Assembly: GCA_030616165.1 (NCBI GenBank)
Contig: JAUWXV010000020.1
Coordinates: 1-28,710, forward strand
Reading direction: 5' to 3'
DNA: 28,710 nt
From: a bacterium
Lineage (GTDB): Bacteria; SM23-31; JAUVVT01
The notes under the pieces are model-generated. The model saw only the letters and a program-made list of their open reading frames with translations, did no database searches and was not told where the DNA came from. The translations under genes were made by a program, and so were the position numbers. Positions within the stretch are counted from its first letter, which is position 1, and each line of letters begins with the position of its first letter. Below are positions 7,405 through 16,635 of this stretch, piece after piece.

Positions 7405-9357
7405 ATGAATATTTTAATATTTATTTTAATAAAAATCCCACGCAAAATATTTCGTGTTATTTTTTATAAATATGAATATTTCTACTACCGGTTTTTATAT
7501 CCGAAGGTAAAATTAAAAAAAAGTTTTACTCCTAAACAATATTTAATCTATGGAGGTGATGACTTAGACAATTTAGAAAACTTTTATCATCATCTATTTC
7601 CCGATAAAGTACGTACAAAGATTGCACAAGCCGATTTGATTTGTGAACATATTTTTGATCTTCTCGGTAGTGGGCCAAAAAAATTAAGTCTTAACGGAGA
7701 GGACTATCAACCTATAGATTGGCATAGTGATTTCAAAAGTGGTTATAAATGGGACCCAAAAATATTTTTTCGTAATATTAAATTCAGTTATGTAGAGGGT
7801 GTTGACAAAAAAGTACCGTGGGAACTTTCCCGATTTCAGCATTTAAATATATTAGGTCAGGCGTATCTAATAACTAATGATAAAAAATATCTTGAAGAAT
7901 TTGTAAATCAAATCAACGATTGGATAGAAAATAATCCAGTCGGGTTCGGGATTAACTGGAAGTGCACAATGGATGTTGCTATACGAGCTACTAATTGGTT
8001 AGTTGCATTAGAGTATTTCGTGAGAGAAGACAATTTATCAAAAGAATTCTTATATAAATTTTATTCAAGTATTTACGAGCATGGTAAATTTATTCGGAGT
8101 CATTTAGAATATTATTGGGAATTTACTAAAATTGCAGCAAACCATTATCTTTCAGATATTGTTGGTTTGTTTTTCATTTCGGTATATTGCCCGTTTTTTA
8201 AAGAGAGTAAAAGATGGCTGGACTTTTGTGTAAAAGAATTGACAAAAGAAATTAATAAACAGATTTATGAGGATGGTTGTGATTTTGAAGCATCTACTTC
8301 ATATCATCGATTGGTACTTGAAATGTTTTTTTACTGTAATTTATTAGCAGACCGAGCAGATATATCTTTGCCTAAAAATTTTAAAGACAAACTAAAAAAG
8401 ATGTTCGATGTATCACTTTATTGTATTAAACCTGATGGTATGGTCCCCCAGGTTGGAGATAATGATAGTGGACGGTTCCTTGTATTCGCTAATAGACCAA
8501 TTTTAGAGCATAAATACCTTTCAATATTTGCTTCTATTTATTATACAGATTTTAGCTTTAAACTTCCCTCCTTTAACTTTGATGAAGAGGCGTTTTGGGC
8601 TTTTGGAAAGAGAGGAAAGAAAGTTTATTACAAACTTCCATCAAGAACAAAATGCCTTGCTTCCAAGGCATTTCCTGATGCAGGGTGGTATATTATTCAT
8701 CATGATAACGATTATTGTTTTATTTCCTGTGGCTCAAACGGTCAGAATGGTATTGGCGGCCACGCTCATAATGACAAGCTCAGTTTCGAACTTATGTTTG
8801 AGGGGAAGGACGTTATCGTTGATCCTGGAACGTATGTATATGCGTCATATCCAAAGGATAGAAACAAATTTCGTTCAACAGAATATCATAATACTGTTAA
8901 ATTTGATGGCTATGAACAGAATGAGATTTCCGAAAAATATATGTTCAGTTTGCCTGATAAGGTTAAGATTAAAGATGCAGATTTAAAAGTAACAGATTAT
9001 AAAATTATTTTCCAAGGAGAAATTCAATATTTAGATTTTACACATAAAAGAATAATAACTTTGGATAAAAAATCTGGGGGATGGCAAATAACAGATAGTA
9101 TTTTTTCTCTAAAACCAATAAATGCAAAATTAATAATTCATTTATCCCCCGGAGTATTTTATGACAATGGTTTCATTTTATCAAAAAAAGCAAATAAGAA
9201 AATAGTCTCGATTGAAGTAGAGGAATCCAGTTTGAAAAAAAACGAATACGATTATTCTATAGAATATGGAACAAAGATGAAAGCAGAGTATTTGGTTGCC
9301 AATATTTATGCTGCTAAAGGTATTAAAGCCATAAATACCTATATTTATAAAGCATAA
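7405..9357 (+). CDS. Heparinase II/III-family protein
   Basis: A polysaccharide lyase-like protein of 650 residues. The N-terminal half (about 100-390) is the alpha/alpha-toroid with WELSRFQHL and an Asn-His-Tyr group (N246-H247-Y248) at a position where the family has active-site residues. The C-terminal half (about 430-640) is the heparinase II/III beta-sandwich, with GGHAHNDKLSFEL (His453 and His455) and VDPGTYVY. The family cleaves uronic-acid polymers by beta-elimination. No cleavable signal peptide is visible; the N-terminus (1-30) is hydrophobic and basic and might sit at a membrane. Proteins of this kind occur in biosynthetic loci with unclear roles. It is one base from the CapK-like gene, so the two are surely co-translated. 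Activity and substrate are not established; uronic-acid genes nearby fit the family. Confidence 0.88.
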   Translation: MNILIFILIKIPRKIFRVIFYKYEYFYYRFLYPKVKLKKSFTPKQYLIYGGDDLDNLENFYHHLFPDKVRTKIAQADLICEHIFDLLGSGPKKLSLNGEDYQPIDWHSDFKSGYKWDPKIFFRNIKFSYVEGVDKKVPWELSRFQHLNILGQAYLITNDKKYLEEFVNQINDWIENNPVGFGINWKCTMDVAIRATNWLVALEYFVREDNLSKEFLYKFYSSIYEHGKFIRSHLEYYWEFTKIAANHYLSDIVGLFFISVYCPFFKESKRWLDFCVKELTKEINKQIYEDGCDFEASTSYHRLVLEMFFYCNLLADRADISLPKNFKDKLKKMFDVSLYCIKPDGMVPQVGDNDSGRFLVFANRPILEHKYLSIFASIYYTDFSFKLPSFNFDEEAFWAFGKRGKKVYYKLPSRTKCLASKAFPDAGWYIIHHDNDYCFISCGSNGQNGIGGHAHNDKLSFELMFEGKDVIVDPGTYVYASYPKDRNKFRSTEYHNTVKFDGYEQNEISEKYMFSLPDKVKIKDADLKVTDYKIIFQGEIQYLDFTHKRIITLDKKSGGWQITDSIFSLKPINAKLIIHLSPGVFYDNGFILSKKANKKIVSIEVEESSLKKNEYDYSIEYGTKMKAEYLVANIYAAKGIKAINTYIYKA

Positions 9358-9358
9358 G

Positions 9359-10762
9359 ATGAGCATACGAAATTTAACAAATAAACTTCCTTATCCAATA
9401 GTACAGGGTCTTAAATATATTCACGGTGCAATCCCGCTTCCTATTCGTTATGGCAAGATATTTAGAAATACATATAAATTTCTTCAAGAATCCCAATGGT
9501 GGGATAGAGACAAATTGGAAGAACACCAGTTTCGGCAGTTAGAGAAACTTTTACATCATGCTTATGCGAATGTGCCTTATTATAAAAGAATATTTGATGA
9601 AAGAGATTTAAAGCCAAAAGATATAAAAAGTATTGATGATTTGAGAAAATTACCGTATTTGACAAAGGATATTATTAGAGAAAATTTTTCTGATTTAATG
9701 ACAAAAAATTACCCAAAGTCTAAATTGGTCTATGCAACCACAGGGGGCACGACTGGTATCCAGTTGGGATTTTACCTGGAAAGAGGAGTTACTAATTCAA
9801 AAGAGTGGGCATTCATTTGTAGACTACAGAATTGGGCGGGGCTTAGATTTGGAGATAAAAAAGTTATATTAAGAGGAAATGTTATAAATAGAATTAAAAA
9901 TGGTAAGAGACAATTGTGGGAGTATAAACCAAATGATAATGCTTTAATTTTGTCTTCATATGATATGACAGATGAAAATATGATTAAATATATTGAAAAG
10001 ATAAATAAATTTAAACCGGTGGCATTTTTAGGATATCCTTCAAGTTTATATACTCTTGCTACTTTTATGAAGGATAGGAGTTTGAGAATAAATAATCCCA
10101 AATGTATTATTACTTCTTCAGAAATATTATATCCTCATCAGAGAGAAATAATAGAGAAACATTTGGGAGTTAAAATTTTTGATTATTATGGAAATGCAGA
10201 GAGAAATGTTCTGGTGATGCAATGTGAGAAAGGAAGTTATCATATTATTTCGGAATATGGCGTTATGGAATTGATTGATGAAATTCAGAATTCGGTGCAA
10301 AAAGATGGTGAAATTGGAGAAATCATCGTTACTGGATTCAATAACTTTGCGATGCCTTTTATTAGATATAAAACAGGAGACCTTGCAATTTATAGTAAAG
10401 ACAAATGTACTTGTGGTAGGATTTATTCCAGAATAAGGAAAATTGAGGGTAGGCTTCAGGAGTTAATCGTGAGCAAGAGAGGTAACTATATTAGCATGAC
10501 AGCGATTAACATGCACTCAGACATTTTCGATAATGTAAAGCAGTTTCAATTCTATCAGGATATACCTGGCAAGGTTACTTTTAACATTGTCAAGAAAGAT
10601 ACATATACTATAAAAGATACTGCTAAAATCTATAATGAGTTAATGAGAAAACTTGGAGATAATATGGAACTTGAGATAGCATTTATAAACAATATTCCCA
10701 AAACTCCGAGGGGGAAACATAGATTTTTAATTCAGAAGTTGGAGATTAAATATGGTGAATAA
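9359..10762 (+). CDS. CapK/PaaK-like adenylate-forming enzyme
   Basis: Phenylacetate-CoA-ligase-like member of the adenylate-forming superfamily, the type called CapK in polysaccharide loci. The 467-residue protein shows the phosphate-binding loop YATTGGTTGIQLG (125-137), GYPSSLYTLA (225-234), DYYGNAE (275-281, the adenine-binding strand), RYKTGDLAIY (336-345, the ribose-binding Asp341) and a CTCGR turn (350-354). Established chemistry of the superfamily is ATP-dependent activation of a carboxylate. Which carboxylate is used here, and whether CoA is the acceptor, is unknown; an acyl group or a uronic acid of the repeat unit are possible. There is no signal peptide, so it is cytoplasmic. It begins 1 base after the heparinase-like gene and overlaps the DUF362 gene by 11 bases. 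Confidence 0.85.
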   Translation: MSIRNLTNKLPYPIVQGLKYIHGAIPLPIRYGKIFRNTYKFLQESQWWDRDKLEEHQFRQLEKLLHHAYANVPYYKRIFDERDLKPKDIKSIDDLRKLPYLTKDIIRENFSDLMTKNYPKSKLVYATTGGTTGIQLGFYLERGVTNSKEWAFICRLQNWAGLRFGDKKVILRGNVINRIKNGKRQLWEYKPNDNALILSSYDMTDENMIKYIEKINKFKPVAFLGYPSSLYTLATFMKDRSLRINNPKCIITSSEILYPHQREIIEKHLGVKIFDYYGNAERNVLVMQCEKGSYHIISEYGVMELIDEIQNSVQKDGEIGEIIVTGFNNFAMPFIRYKTGDLAIYSKDKCTCGRIYSRIRKIEGRLQELIVSKRGNYISMTAINMHSDIFDNVKQFQFYQDIPGKVTFNIVKKDTYTIKDTAKIYNELMRKLGDNMELEIAFINNIPKTPRGKHRFLIQKLEIKYGE

Positions 10763-12284
10763 TGACAACGTTATTATTGATTATTATAGGGATTTGCGTG
10801 TTGCTGTTTATAAGGGAGAGCCTTTTTATCAAATTTTGCCTCCCTTTAATTCTCATTTCCCTTATCCAGAATACATTTTTAAAGATGAAATAAGCTCTAT
10901 ACTTAATCCAGCGTATGATGCAGTGAGAAATTGTTTTCTTCTACTTAAATTAGATAAAGAAAATTTCAGTTCATCTAAATGGAATCCTCTCCGAGTATTT
11001 ATAAAGCCAGGAGATAAGGTTGTTATTAAACCTAACTTTGTTGTTAGTTCGCATAACAAGGGAGGGAATTTATTTTCTATAATTACCCATCCTTCCGTAC
11101 TAAGAGTCATTGTTGATTATGTTTATATGGCCCTCAATGGCGAAGGTGATATCACAATAGCTGACGCCCCCCAAAAGGAATGCAATTTTAAGGAACTTTT
11201 AGAAAATACTAATCTACCTTCCATTCAAGAGCTTTACTGGAAAAAGCGAAAATTCGAAATCAAGATTTTGGATTTAAGAAATTATTGGCTGGATAAAAAG
11301 CCCAATGACGTTGCATCTTTTGTTGGTCGGATAAAAAAATTACCTGGAGATCCTCTTGGCAGCGCTGTTATTAATCTTGGTGAAAAGAGTGAATTCTACA
11401 ATTTCAAAAACTATAATCGCATTTATGGTGCAGATTACAATAGGGATGAAACCATCCGACACCATAGAGGTGAAATTCAAGAATATATGATATCAAAAGC
11501 CGTTTTGAGTGCGGATGTTTTAATTTCTGTCCCAAAGTTAAAAGTTCATAGAAAAGTGGGCGTAACTTTGAACACTAAAGGATTGGTAGGGATTAATACC
11601 AATAAAAATTATTTAGTCCATTATACTCTGGGTACACCAGAAGAAGGTGGAGATCAATTCCCGCCAAAATTTTTAAAAGGAAGAACTAAAATTAAAATAA
11701 AAACTCAGCGACTTCTTTATGACTTACTTCTTTCCAAAAAGAGCCCTATACTGGATAAATTTTACGAAACTTTATATAAAAAAGCTCGTTGGATTTCGAA
11801 GCCATTTTTCAAGGATATTAATAACGGAGAGATAGCGTTGTATGATGGAGGAAACTGGTATGGGAACGACAGCACCTGGCGTATGATTTCCGACCTTATA
11901 AAAATTGCTCTTTATGTAGATAAGGATCAAAAATTGAGAGATATCCCTCAAAGGAAAATATTTTCGATAGTCGATGGGATTATAGGTGGAGAAAATGAAG
12001 GTCCACTAACCCCTGATGAAAAAAGAACTGGTGTGATTATCGCAGGTTTTAATCCCTTAGCAGTGGACATAGTTGGGTCTCGGCTTATGGGATTTAATTG
12101 GCGAAAAATAAAATGGATCGTGAAACTTCTTAATAACGAATATTTCGAGTTTTACGTTGATGATGTTAAAAATATTGAGATTATGACTAACATTTCTGAG
12201 TTTCAGGCTATGTTTAATACAAATGATAAATATCTCAGATTTAAACCCTTCCCCGGATGGAGAAATTACGTTGAGCTTATATAA
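10752..12284 (+). CDS. DUF362-family protein of unknown function
   Basis: A 510-residue protein with DUF362 features: VKPNFVV-like KPGDKVVIKPNFVVSS early on, THPSVLRVIVDYV, GDITIADAP, then DVLISVPKLKVHRKVGVTLNTKG and a late VDGIIGGENEGPL and NPLAVDIVGSRLMG. These match the core pattern of that family. It has few cysteines and no ferredoxin-type CxxCxxC motif, unlike DUF362 members with a fused iron-sulfur domain. No signal peptide or membrane helix is apparent. GGAG (10741-10744) lies 7 bases before the ATG, inside the end of the CapK-like gene, so translation is coupled. The gene neighbourhood implies a joint task with the CapK-like enzyme in making or attaching a modification; this is inference, as no activity is known for this subtype. 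Confidence 0.82.
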   Translation: MVNNDNVIIDYYRDLRVAVYKGEPFYQILPPFNSHFPYPEYIFKDEISSILNPAYDAVRNCFLLLKLDKENFSSSKWNPLRVFIKPGDKVVIKPNFVVSSHNKGGNLFSIITHPSVLRVIVDYVYMALNGEGDITIADAPQKECNFKELLENTNLPSIQELYWKKRKFEIKILDLRNYWLDKKPNDVASFVGRIKKLPGDPLGSAVINLGEKSEFYNFKNYNRIYGADYNRDETIRHHRGEIQEYMISKAVLSADVLISVPKLKVHRKVGVTLNTKGLVGINTNKNYLVHYTLGTPEEGGDQFPPKFLKGRTKIKIKTQRLLYDLLLSKKSPILDKFYETLYKKARWISKPFFKDINNGEIALYDGGNWYGNDSTWRMISDLIKIALYVDKDQKLRDIPQRKIFSIVDGIIGGENEGPLTPDEKRTGVIIAGFNPLAVDIVGSRLMGFNWRKIKWIVKLLNNEYFEFYVDDVKNIEIMTNISEFQAMFNTNDKYLRFKPFPGWRNYVELI

Positions 12285-13620
12285 AAATAACATATTTAAA
12301 ACTCCCTATTCCTATCTTAAAACTTTAATGTCGTCTATATTAGTCAGGAATATATCCAAAGTTTACAGTGGGGATATGTTAACTAAAATCATCGGAATTG
12401 GAACGGCGCTTTTTCTTATAAGGGGATTATCTATAAATGATTATGCTGCTTACACAGCATTTTTCGTCATTCTAACATTAATCCCCGGGTTTATAAATAA
12501 TGGAATAAATCCGGCTTTAGTCAGGTTTTCTGCAGAGCATATTTCAAGCACAGGAAAGAGACCATATGAGTTATATTTTATTAGTTTAATTTTTCAGATT
12601 ATCTTATATAGTTCATTTTGTATTTTATTAATTATAATTGCCGATAGGGTAGCCCTTCTACTTTTTGGTCAGAAGGGTTTTGGTCCTTCTTTGCGTTATG
12701 GATTGATAGCAGGTCTGGGTTTATTGGTCACCCAAGCTTGCAGAGGCATTTACCAGGCGGAGGAGAGGTTCGGACACTACATCAAGACACTGTGGTTAAG
12801 ACAGATTTTATCTTTTGTAATTATCTTTCTTTTATTTTTGTTAAAGCAAATGAATTTTCGAAGTGTGGCTAAATCTATAATAGTTGTAGAGCTCAGTGTA
12901 GGAGCCATTATTTCGTTCTTTATTTTCAAAGATTTTAACCTTAAGCAATTTGGTGTTATCTTTGGTAAGCAACTTAATTTCATCAAGGATTTCATCTATT
13001 CAACTGGATGGCTCATGGCCTATTTCTTAACAGTCACTATATTTCAGAGGTTAGCCATCTTCATGCTTTCGCATTTATCAACTGAAACTGAACTTGCCAA
13101 TTATGGTGTTGCTTCCAAGTATTATTCTTCAATTTCACTTTTGCTTGCTTCAATAAATGCTGTTTTGCTTCCCAGGCTTTCCAAAGTAGATATGCAGGAA
13201 CCAACAAGACAACGTCAATTTGTATTTAAGTGGCTTAAAACCATGGGATGGTTAATAATTCCTATTGCAGTTTCCGATATTTTTGGAAAATCTTTGTTTA
13301 TATGGATAAACGGCATACAATATGAAAGAGCCTTTTATATCTTTGTAATTTTTTCGATTGGAATCTGGTTAAACTTACTATTCAGTCCTCCAGTAATTAT
13401 TTTAATGGCTCGTAAAGAGTTTAAGTTTCTTCTAATGTTAGCATTGGGAGCTTTAACATTGAATTTTATTGGAAATTATCTACTAATCCCCCACTGGGCT
13501 GGTTTAGCCGCGGCGATGATGCTTATAATTTCGAATAGTCTTATTAATATAATTGCTGTAATAAAAATTTTATTTCCAAAAGAACAGAATCTGGACATCC
13601 TTCAATCAAGAAAGTATTAA
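12271..13620 (+). CDS. wzx: Wzx-type oligosaccharide flippase (MATE/MOP superfamily)
   Basis: Moves the lipid-linked repeat unit across the inner membrane. The protein is made of about twelve hydrophobic segments with short charged loops. Typical features are SGDMLTKIIGIGTALFL near the N-terminus, a Gln-Ala-Cys-Arg-Gly segment followed by YQAEERFG in the middle, YGVASKYYS in the second half and a C-terminal run of helices. Start: a TTG at 12271 has GGAGA (12259-12263) 7 bases upstream and overlaps the DUF362 gene by 14 bases. An ATG at 12223 overlaps more and has no ribosome site, and an ATG at 12328 also lacks one. The TTG is my preference, with moderate confidence. Identity rests on topology and position in the operon. 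Confidence 0.85.
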   Translation: MSLYKNNIFKTPYSYLKTLMSSILVRNISKVYSGDMLTKIIGIGTALFLIRGLSINDYAAYTAFFVILTLIPGFINNGINPALVRFSAEHISSTGKRPYELYFISLIFQIILYSSFCILLIIIADRVALLLFGQKGFGPSLRYGLIAGLGLLVTQACRGIYQAEERFGHYIKTLWLRQILSFVIIFLLFLLKQMNFRSVAKSIIVVELSVGAIISFFIFKDFNLKQFGVIFGKQLNFIKDFIYSTGWLMAYFLTVTIFQRLAIFMLSHLSTETELANYGVASKYYSSISLLLASINAVLLPRLSKVDMQEPTRQRQFVFKWLKTMGWLIIPIAVSDIFGKSLFIWINGIQYERAFYIFVIFSIGIWLNLLFSPPVIILMARKEFKFLLMLALGALTLNFIGNYLLIPHWAGLAAAMMLIISNSLINIIAVIKILFPKEQNLDILQSRKY

Positions 13621-13689
13621 GAGTGCGTAATTTAAAGATAGATATGATAAATAATAAAGTGAGTTAGAAATTAGAATAGTTTTGTATCG

Positions 13690-15102
13690 ATGAATGTTTC
13701 ACTACATCATACAAGTTTGAAGAACTTGTTCAATGTTTCCGTGATAATCTTTTTAAGTTTACTCACAGGAATCTTAATTGTTTATGGGTTTGGATTTTTC
13801 ATCGCTGGCCTGGGTATATTTATTTTATTGTGCTTATATTTGAAAAAAGTAGAAAATATTTTTTTAATATGGTTGTTAGTTTTTCCATTATTTAATGTTG
13901 ATTCATTATCTTTTTTAATTATAGATAATCATCCTATTTTAACTTTTGACAGAATCGTTATTGGGGCATTATTTTTATTTGTTTTGATACAAGTAGTAAT
14001 GGGAAGAAGAAGATTACTGCCCTTGAATAAACTTGAAATAGCAATGATATTATTTTCTTTAGTTATTATATATTCAGTAATCAGTTTAAGTGTTGATAAG
14101 ATAAGCGGAGCAAGAGTATTTATCGATTCTTTTTTATTTCCCTTCATAATTTATTTTTTAGCGAGGAACTTAATTTCGGATGAGAAAAATTTTAATAAAT
14201 TTATTAATGTTATAGTAATTGTAGGAATTTATTTGTCCTTTATGGGCATATATGAATTTTTTACGGGAATAGATATTTTTCCTTTCCGAGAGGGCATTAT
14301 TGAAAGATCAGGTTATTCAAGAGTTAATGGTCCCTATAAATTTGATACTGCTTTTGGAGTTAATGTTGCTATTTGTTTTTTTATTGTTCTGTATAAATAT
14401 ATCACTTATAACAAAAATAATGGAATTATGAATATACGTAGGAATTATTATATATTGATATTGGGTTTGTTGATATTTGCACTATTCGTTAATTATTATC
14501 GAGGTATTTGGTTAGCTTTAATAGTAGGATTGTTAGCTTGGATTTTTATTAGGAGAAAAGGATTATACAAACTGGCGTTTTCCATTATTATTCTATCAAT
14601 AATTGTAATATCAAATTTTGAAACGATAAAATCTACAAAGCTTTTCCAGGAAAGGGTTTCTAATACTGAAACTTTACAGAGTCGGTTTGATAAATTTGAT
14701 CTTTCCATAAATTTATTTAAAAAGAATCCAATTAAAGGTATAGGTTTCAACAATTATCGGCCCATTGGAGGAAGCCAACACAATACATTTCTGGGATTTC
14801 TTTCTGAAACAGGCATTATGGGAGTTAGTGTATTAATGATATTAATTTGGTTTCTTTCTTACTATGGCTTAAGAAATTTCAGATTATCAAGAGTTTATTT
14901 AAACAAAGAATTCTCACTAATATTCCTTTGCATTTCAATAACTTTTTTGGTCACTTGGATGGGACTAAATTCTGGCTTTGTGCCAAGTATTAATAAACTA
15001 TATTTTGCTATTGCAGGAGTATCTTACTGCTCCCCATTAATCGAGAGGATTTTTAAAAAAGAATCCGACTCTGGAAAGGAAAAAGAAGAGAATTTAATAT
15101 GA
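13690..15102 (+). CDS. wzy: O-antigen polymerase/ligase-like membrane protein (Wzy candidate)
   Basis: A 470-residue protein with about ten to twelve membrane segments. It shows the Wzy_C/WaaL-type layout: YYRGIWLALIVGL in the middle (Arg271) and, after a large loop, NPIKGIGFNNYRP and GSQHNTFLGFLSETGIMG (His364), motifs shared by Wzy and WaaL proteins. With a flippase before it and glycosyltransferases after it, Wzy is the likely role, joining repeat units in the periplasm. It overlaps the next gene by 4 bases (ATGA). The ATG has no clear ribosome site. A role as ligase cannot be excluded, but no lipid A core gene is nearby. Confidence 0.82.
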   Translation: MNVSLHHTSLKNLFNVSVIIFLSLLTGILIVYGFGFFIAGLGIFILLCLYLKKVENIFLIWLLVFPLFNVDSLSFLIIDNHPILTFDRIVIGALFLFVLIQVVMGRRRLLPLNKLEIAMILFSLVIIYSVISLSVDKISGARVFIDSFLFPFIIYFLARNLISDEKNFNKFINVIVIVGIYLSFMGIYEFFTGIDIFPFREGIIERSGYSRVNGPYKFDTAFGVNVAICFFIVLYKYITYNKNNGIMNIRRNYYILILGLLIFALFVNYYRGIWLALIVGLLAWIFIRRKGLYKLAFSIIILSIIVISNFETIKSTKLFQERVSNTETLQSRFDKFDLSINLFKKNPIKGIGFNNYRPIGGSQHNTFLGFLSETGIMGVSVLMILIWFLSYYGLRNFRLSRVYLNKEFSLIFLCISITFLVTWMGLNSGFVPSINKLYFAIAGVSYCSPLIERIFKKESDSGKEKEENLI

Positions 15103-16271
15103 AAGTTTCATTATTGACTGGTGGTAGTGGTTTGCATTATAATATTGGATTGTTGAGTGGATTACTCCATGTCAATGTAAAGGTTGACGTTATTGGCGGT
15201 GATGACTTAAGTGGGGCAAAAATTTTGAATGATAAAAGAATCATATATTATAATTTTAGAGGCTCTCAAAATCATTATTCACCCTTAAAGGAAAAAGTCG
15301 CTCGCATCCTGAAGTATTATTATAAGTTGATTATATATACTGCCTCAACAGATTCAAAAATATTTCATATTCAATGGCTAAATAAATTTATTCTTATCGA
15401 TAGGACTTTATTGAATATTTACTATAAATTAATTGGTAAGAAATTAGTTTTTACAGCACATAATATTGATGCTCGTGATAGAGATGGCCACAGTTATTTG
15501 ATAAATAGATTATCATTAAAATTCATGTATCTATTAACAGATCATATTATTGTTCATACAAATCAAATGAAAACAGAGTTGATTAACAATTTTCGTATTA
15601 GGGGTGAAAAAATTTCAGTCATTTACCATGGTATCAACATGGGAGTAAAAAATACGGATATGACAAAAATTGAGGCAAGAGATAAAATTGGAATTGATAT
15701 GCAGAAAAAGGTTTTGTTGTTTTTGGGTAGGATTCATCCATATAAGGGTCTTGAATATTTAATAGAAGCATTTTCGAAATTACGTAAATTGGATAAAAAC
15801 TATAGATTACTTATTACTGGAAATGTAAAAAAGGGCGGTGAGAAGTATTGGGAAAATGTCCAAAATTTAATAAAAGAATGTGAATTGGCAGATTATGTAA
15901 TAATAAGAGATGAGTATATACCAGATAGTGAAATGGAATCATATTTTAAAGCAGCAGACGTTTTGATTTTACCGTATAAAGCTATCTTTCAATCAGGTTT
16001 AATATTTTTATCATACAAATTCGGATTGCCGATTATAGCTTCAAATATAGGCTCTTTTAGAGATTTTATTATAGAAAATAAAACAGGGTTAATTTTTCGT
16101 CCTGAAGATTCGAATGATTTAGTTGATAAAATTGAATTGTATTTTCAAAGTGACCTCTATAAATATTTAGACAAAAATAGAGAAGAAATAATAAAGTTTT
16201 CTAATGAGAAATATTCCTGGGATAAAGCAGGGGAAAAAACTTTAAAAGTGTATAAAAAGTTATTTGTTTGA
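15099..16271 (+). CDS. GT4-family glycosyltransferase
   Basis: A cytoplasmic glycosyltransferase of GT-B fold, family GT4, 390 residues. The N-terminal domain begins MKVSLLTGGSG, with TAHNID in the middle; the C-terminal domain has FLGRIHPYKGLEYLIEAF, LLITGNV and PYKAIFQSGLIFLSYKFGLP, where the donor-binding region carries Gln-Ser in place of the usual Glu-Gly, as in the SGLL-type GT4 subgroup. The start overlaps the polymerase stop as ATGA. Donor and acceptor sugars cannot be told. It adds one residue of the repeat unit. Confidence 0.88.
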   Translation: MKVSLLTGGSGLHYNIGLLSGLLHVNVKVDVIGGDDLSGAKILNDKRIIYYNFRGSQNHYSPLKEKVARILKYYYKLIIYTASTDSKIFHIQWLNKFILIDRTLLNIYYKLIGKKLVFTAHNIDARDRDGHSYLINRLSLKFMYLLTDHIIVHTNQMKTELINNFRIRGEKISVIYHGINMGVKNTDMTKIEARDKIGIDMQKKVLLFLGRIHPYKGLEYLIEAFSKLRKLDKNYRLLITGNVKKGGEKYWENVQNLIKECELADYVIIRDEYIPDSEMESYFKAADVLILPYKAIFQSGLIFLSYKFGLPIIASNIGSFRDFIIENKTGLIFRPEDSNDLVDKIELYFQSDLYKYLDKNREEIIKFSNEKYSWDKAGEKTLKVYKKLFV

Positions 16272-16311
16272 CCTAAACCTTTTAAAATACATATTCAATT
16301 CATTAATTGGT

Positions 16312-16626
16312 CTGGATATGATATGCGTCCCTGTCATAACTGCTCGAAATGAAGAAGCACATATTGAAAAACAATACAATCTGTTATCTTGCAGACTATC
16401 TTAACAAATAAGTGGATTATTGTCAGTTATGATTGGACTGATTGAACTGATGAGATAGTGAGTCAATAAACAGCAAGATATAACTGGATGGAGTTTATAG
16501 GAATTTACGAACATCAGAAGTTACAATTTGGTTCGAAGGTGAGTGGTATTAATAACAGGTATGAAAAAATTAACCATGAATGTTATGAACAATGGACAAA
16601 AAAGGCAAATCAGCTAATAAATCAAT
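16312..16626 (+). pseudogene. Decayed GT2-family glycosyltransferase (N-terminal remnant)
   Basis: This 364-base gap (16272-16635) between two intact glycosyltransferase genes holds remains of a GT2 gene. From 16312 one frame reads LDMICVPVITARNEEAHIEK, a standard GT2 start. At 16366-16371 the frame slips by one base in a run of A, and the other frame continues TIQSVILQTILTNKWIIVS, the usual strand. Then come an in-frame TGA where the family has Arg in DRTDEIV, TDEIVSQ, a TAA where a Tyr would fit, and YNWMEFI, EHQKLQFGSKVSGINNRYEKI, matching the segment after it. Past that the resemblance ends in an unrelated tail to a TAA at 16624-16626. The donor-binding and catalytic parts are missing, so it cannot encode a working enzyme. 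Confidence 0.85.
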
Positions 16627-16635
16627 AATCTCATT

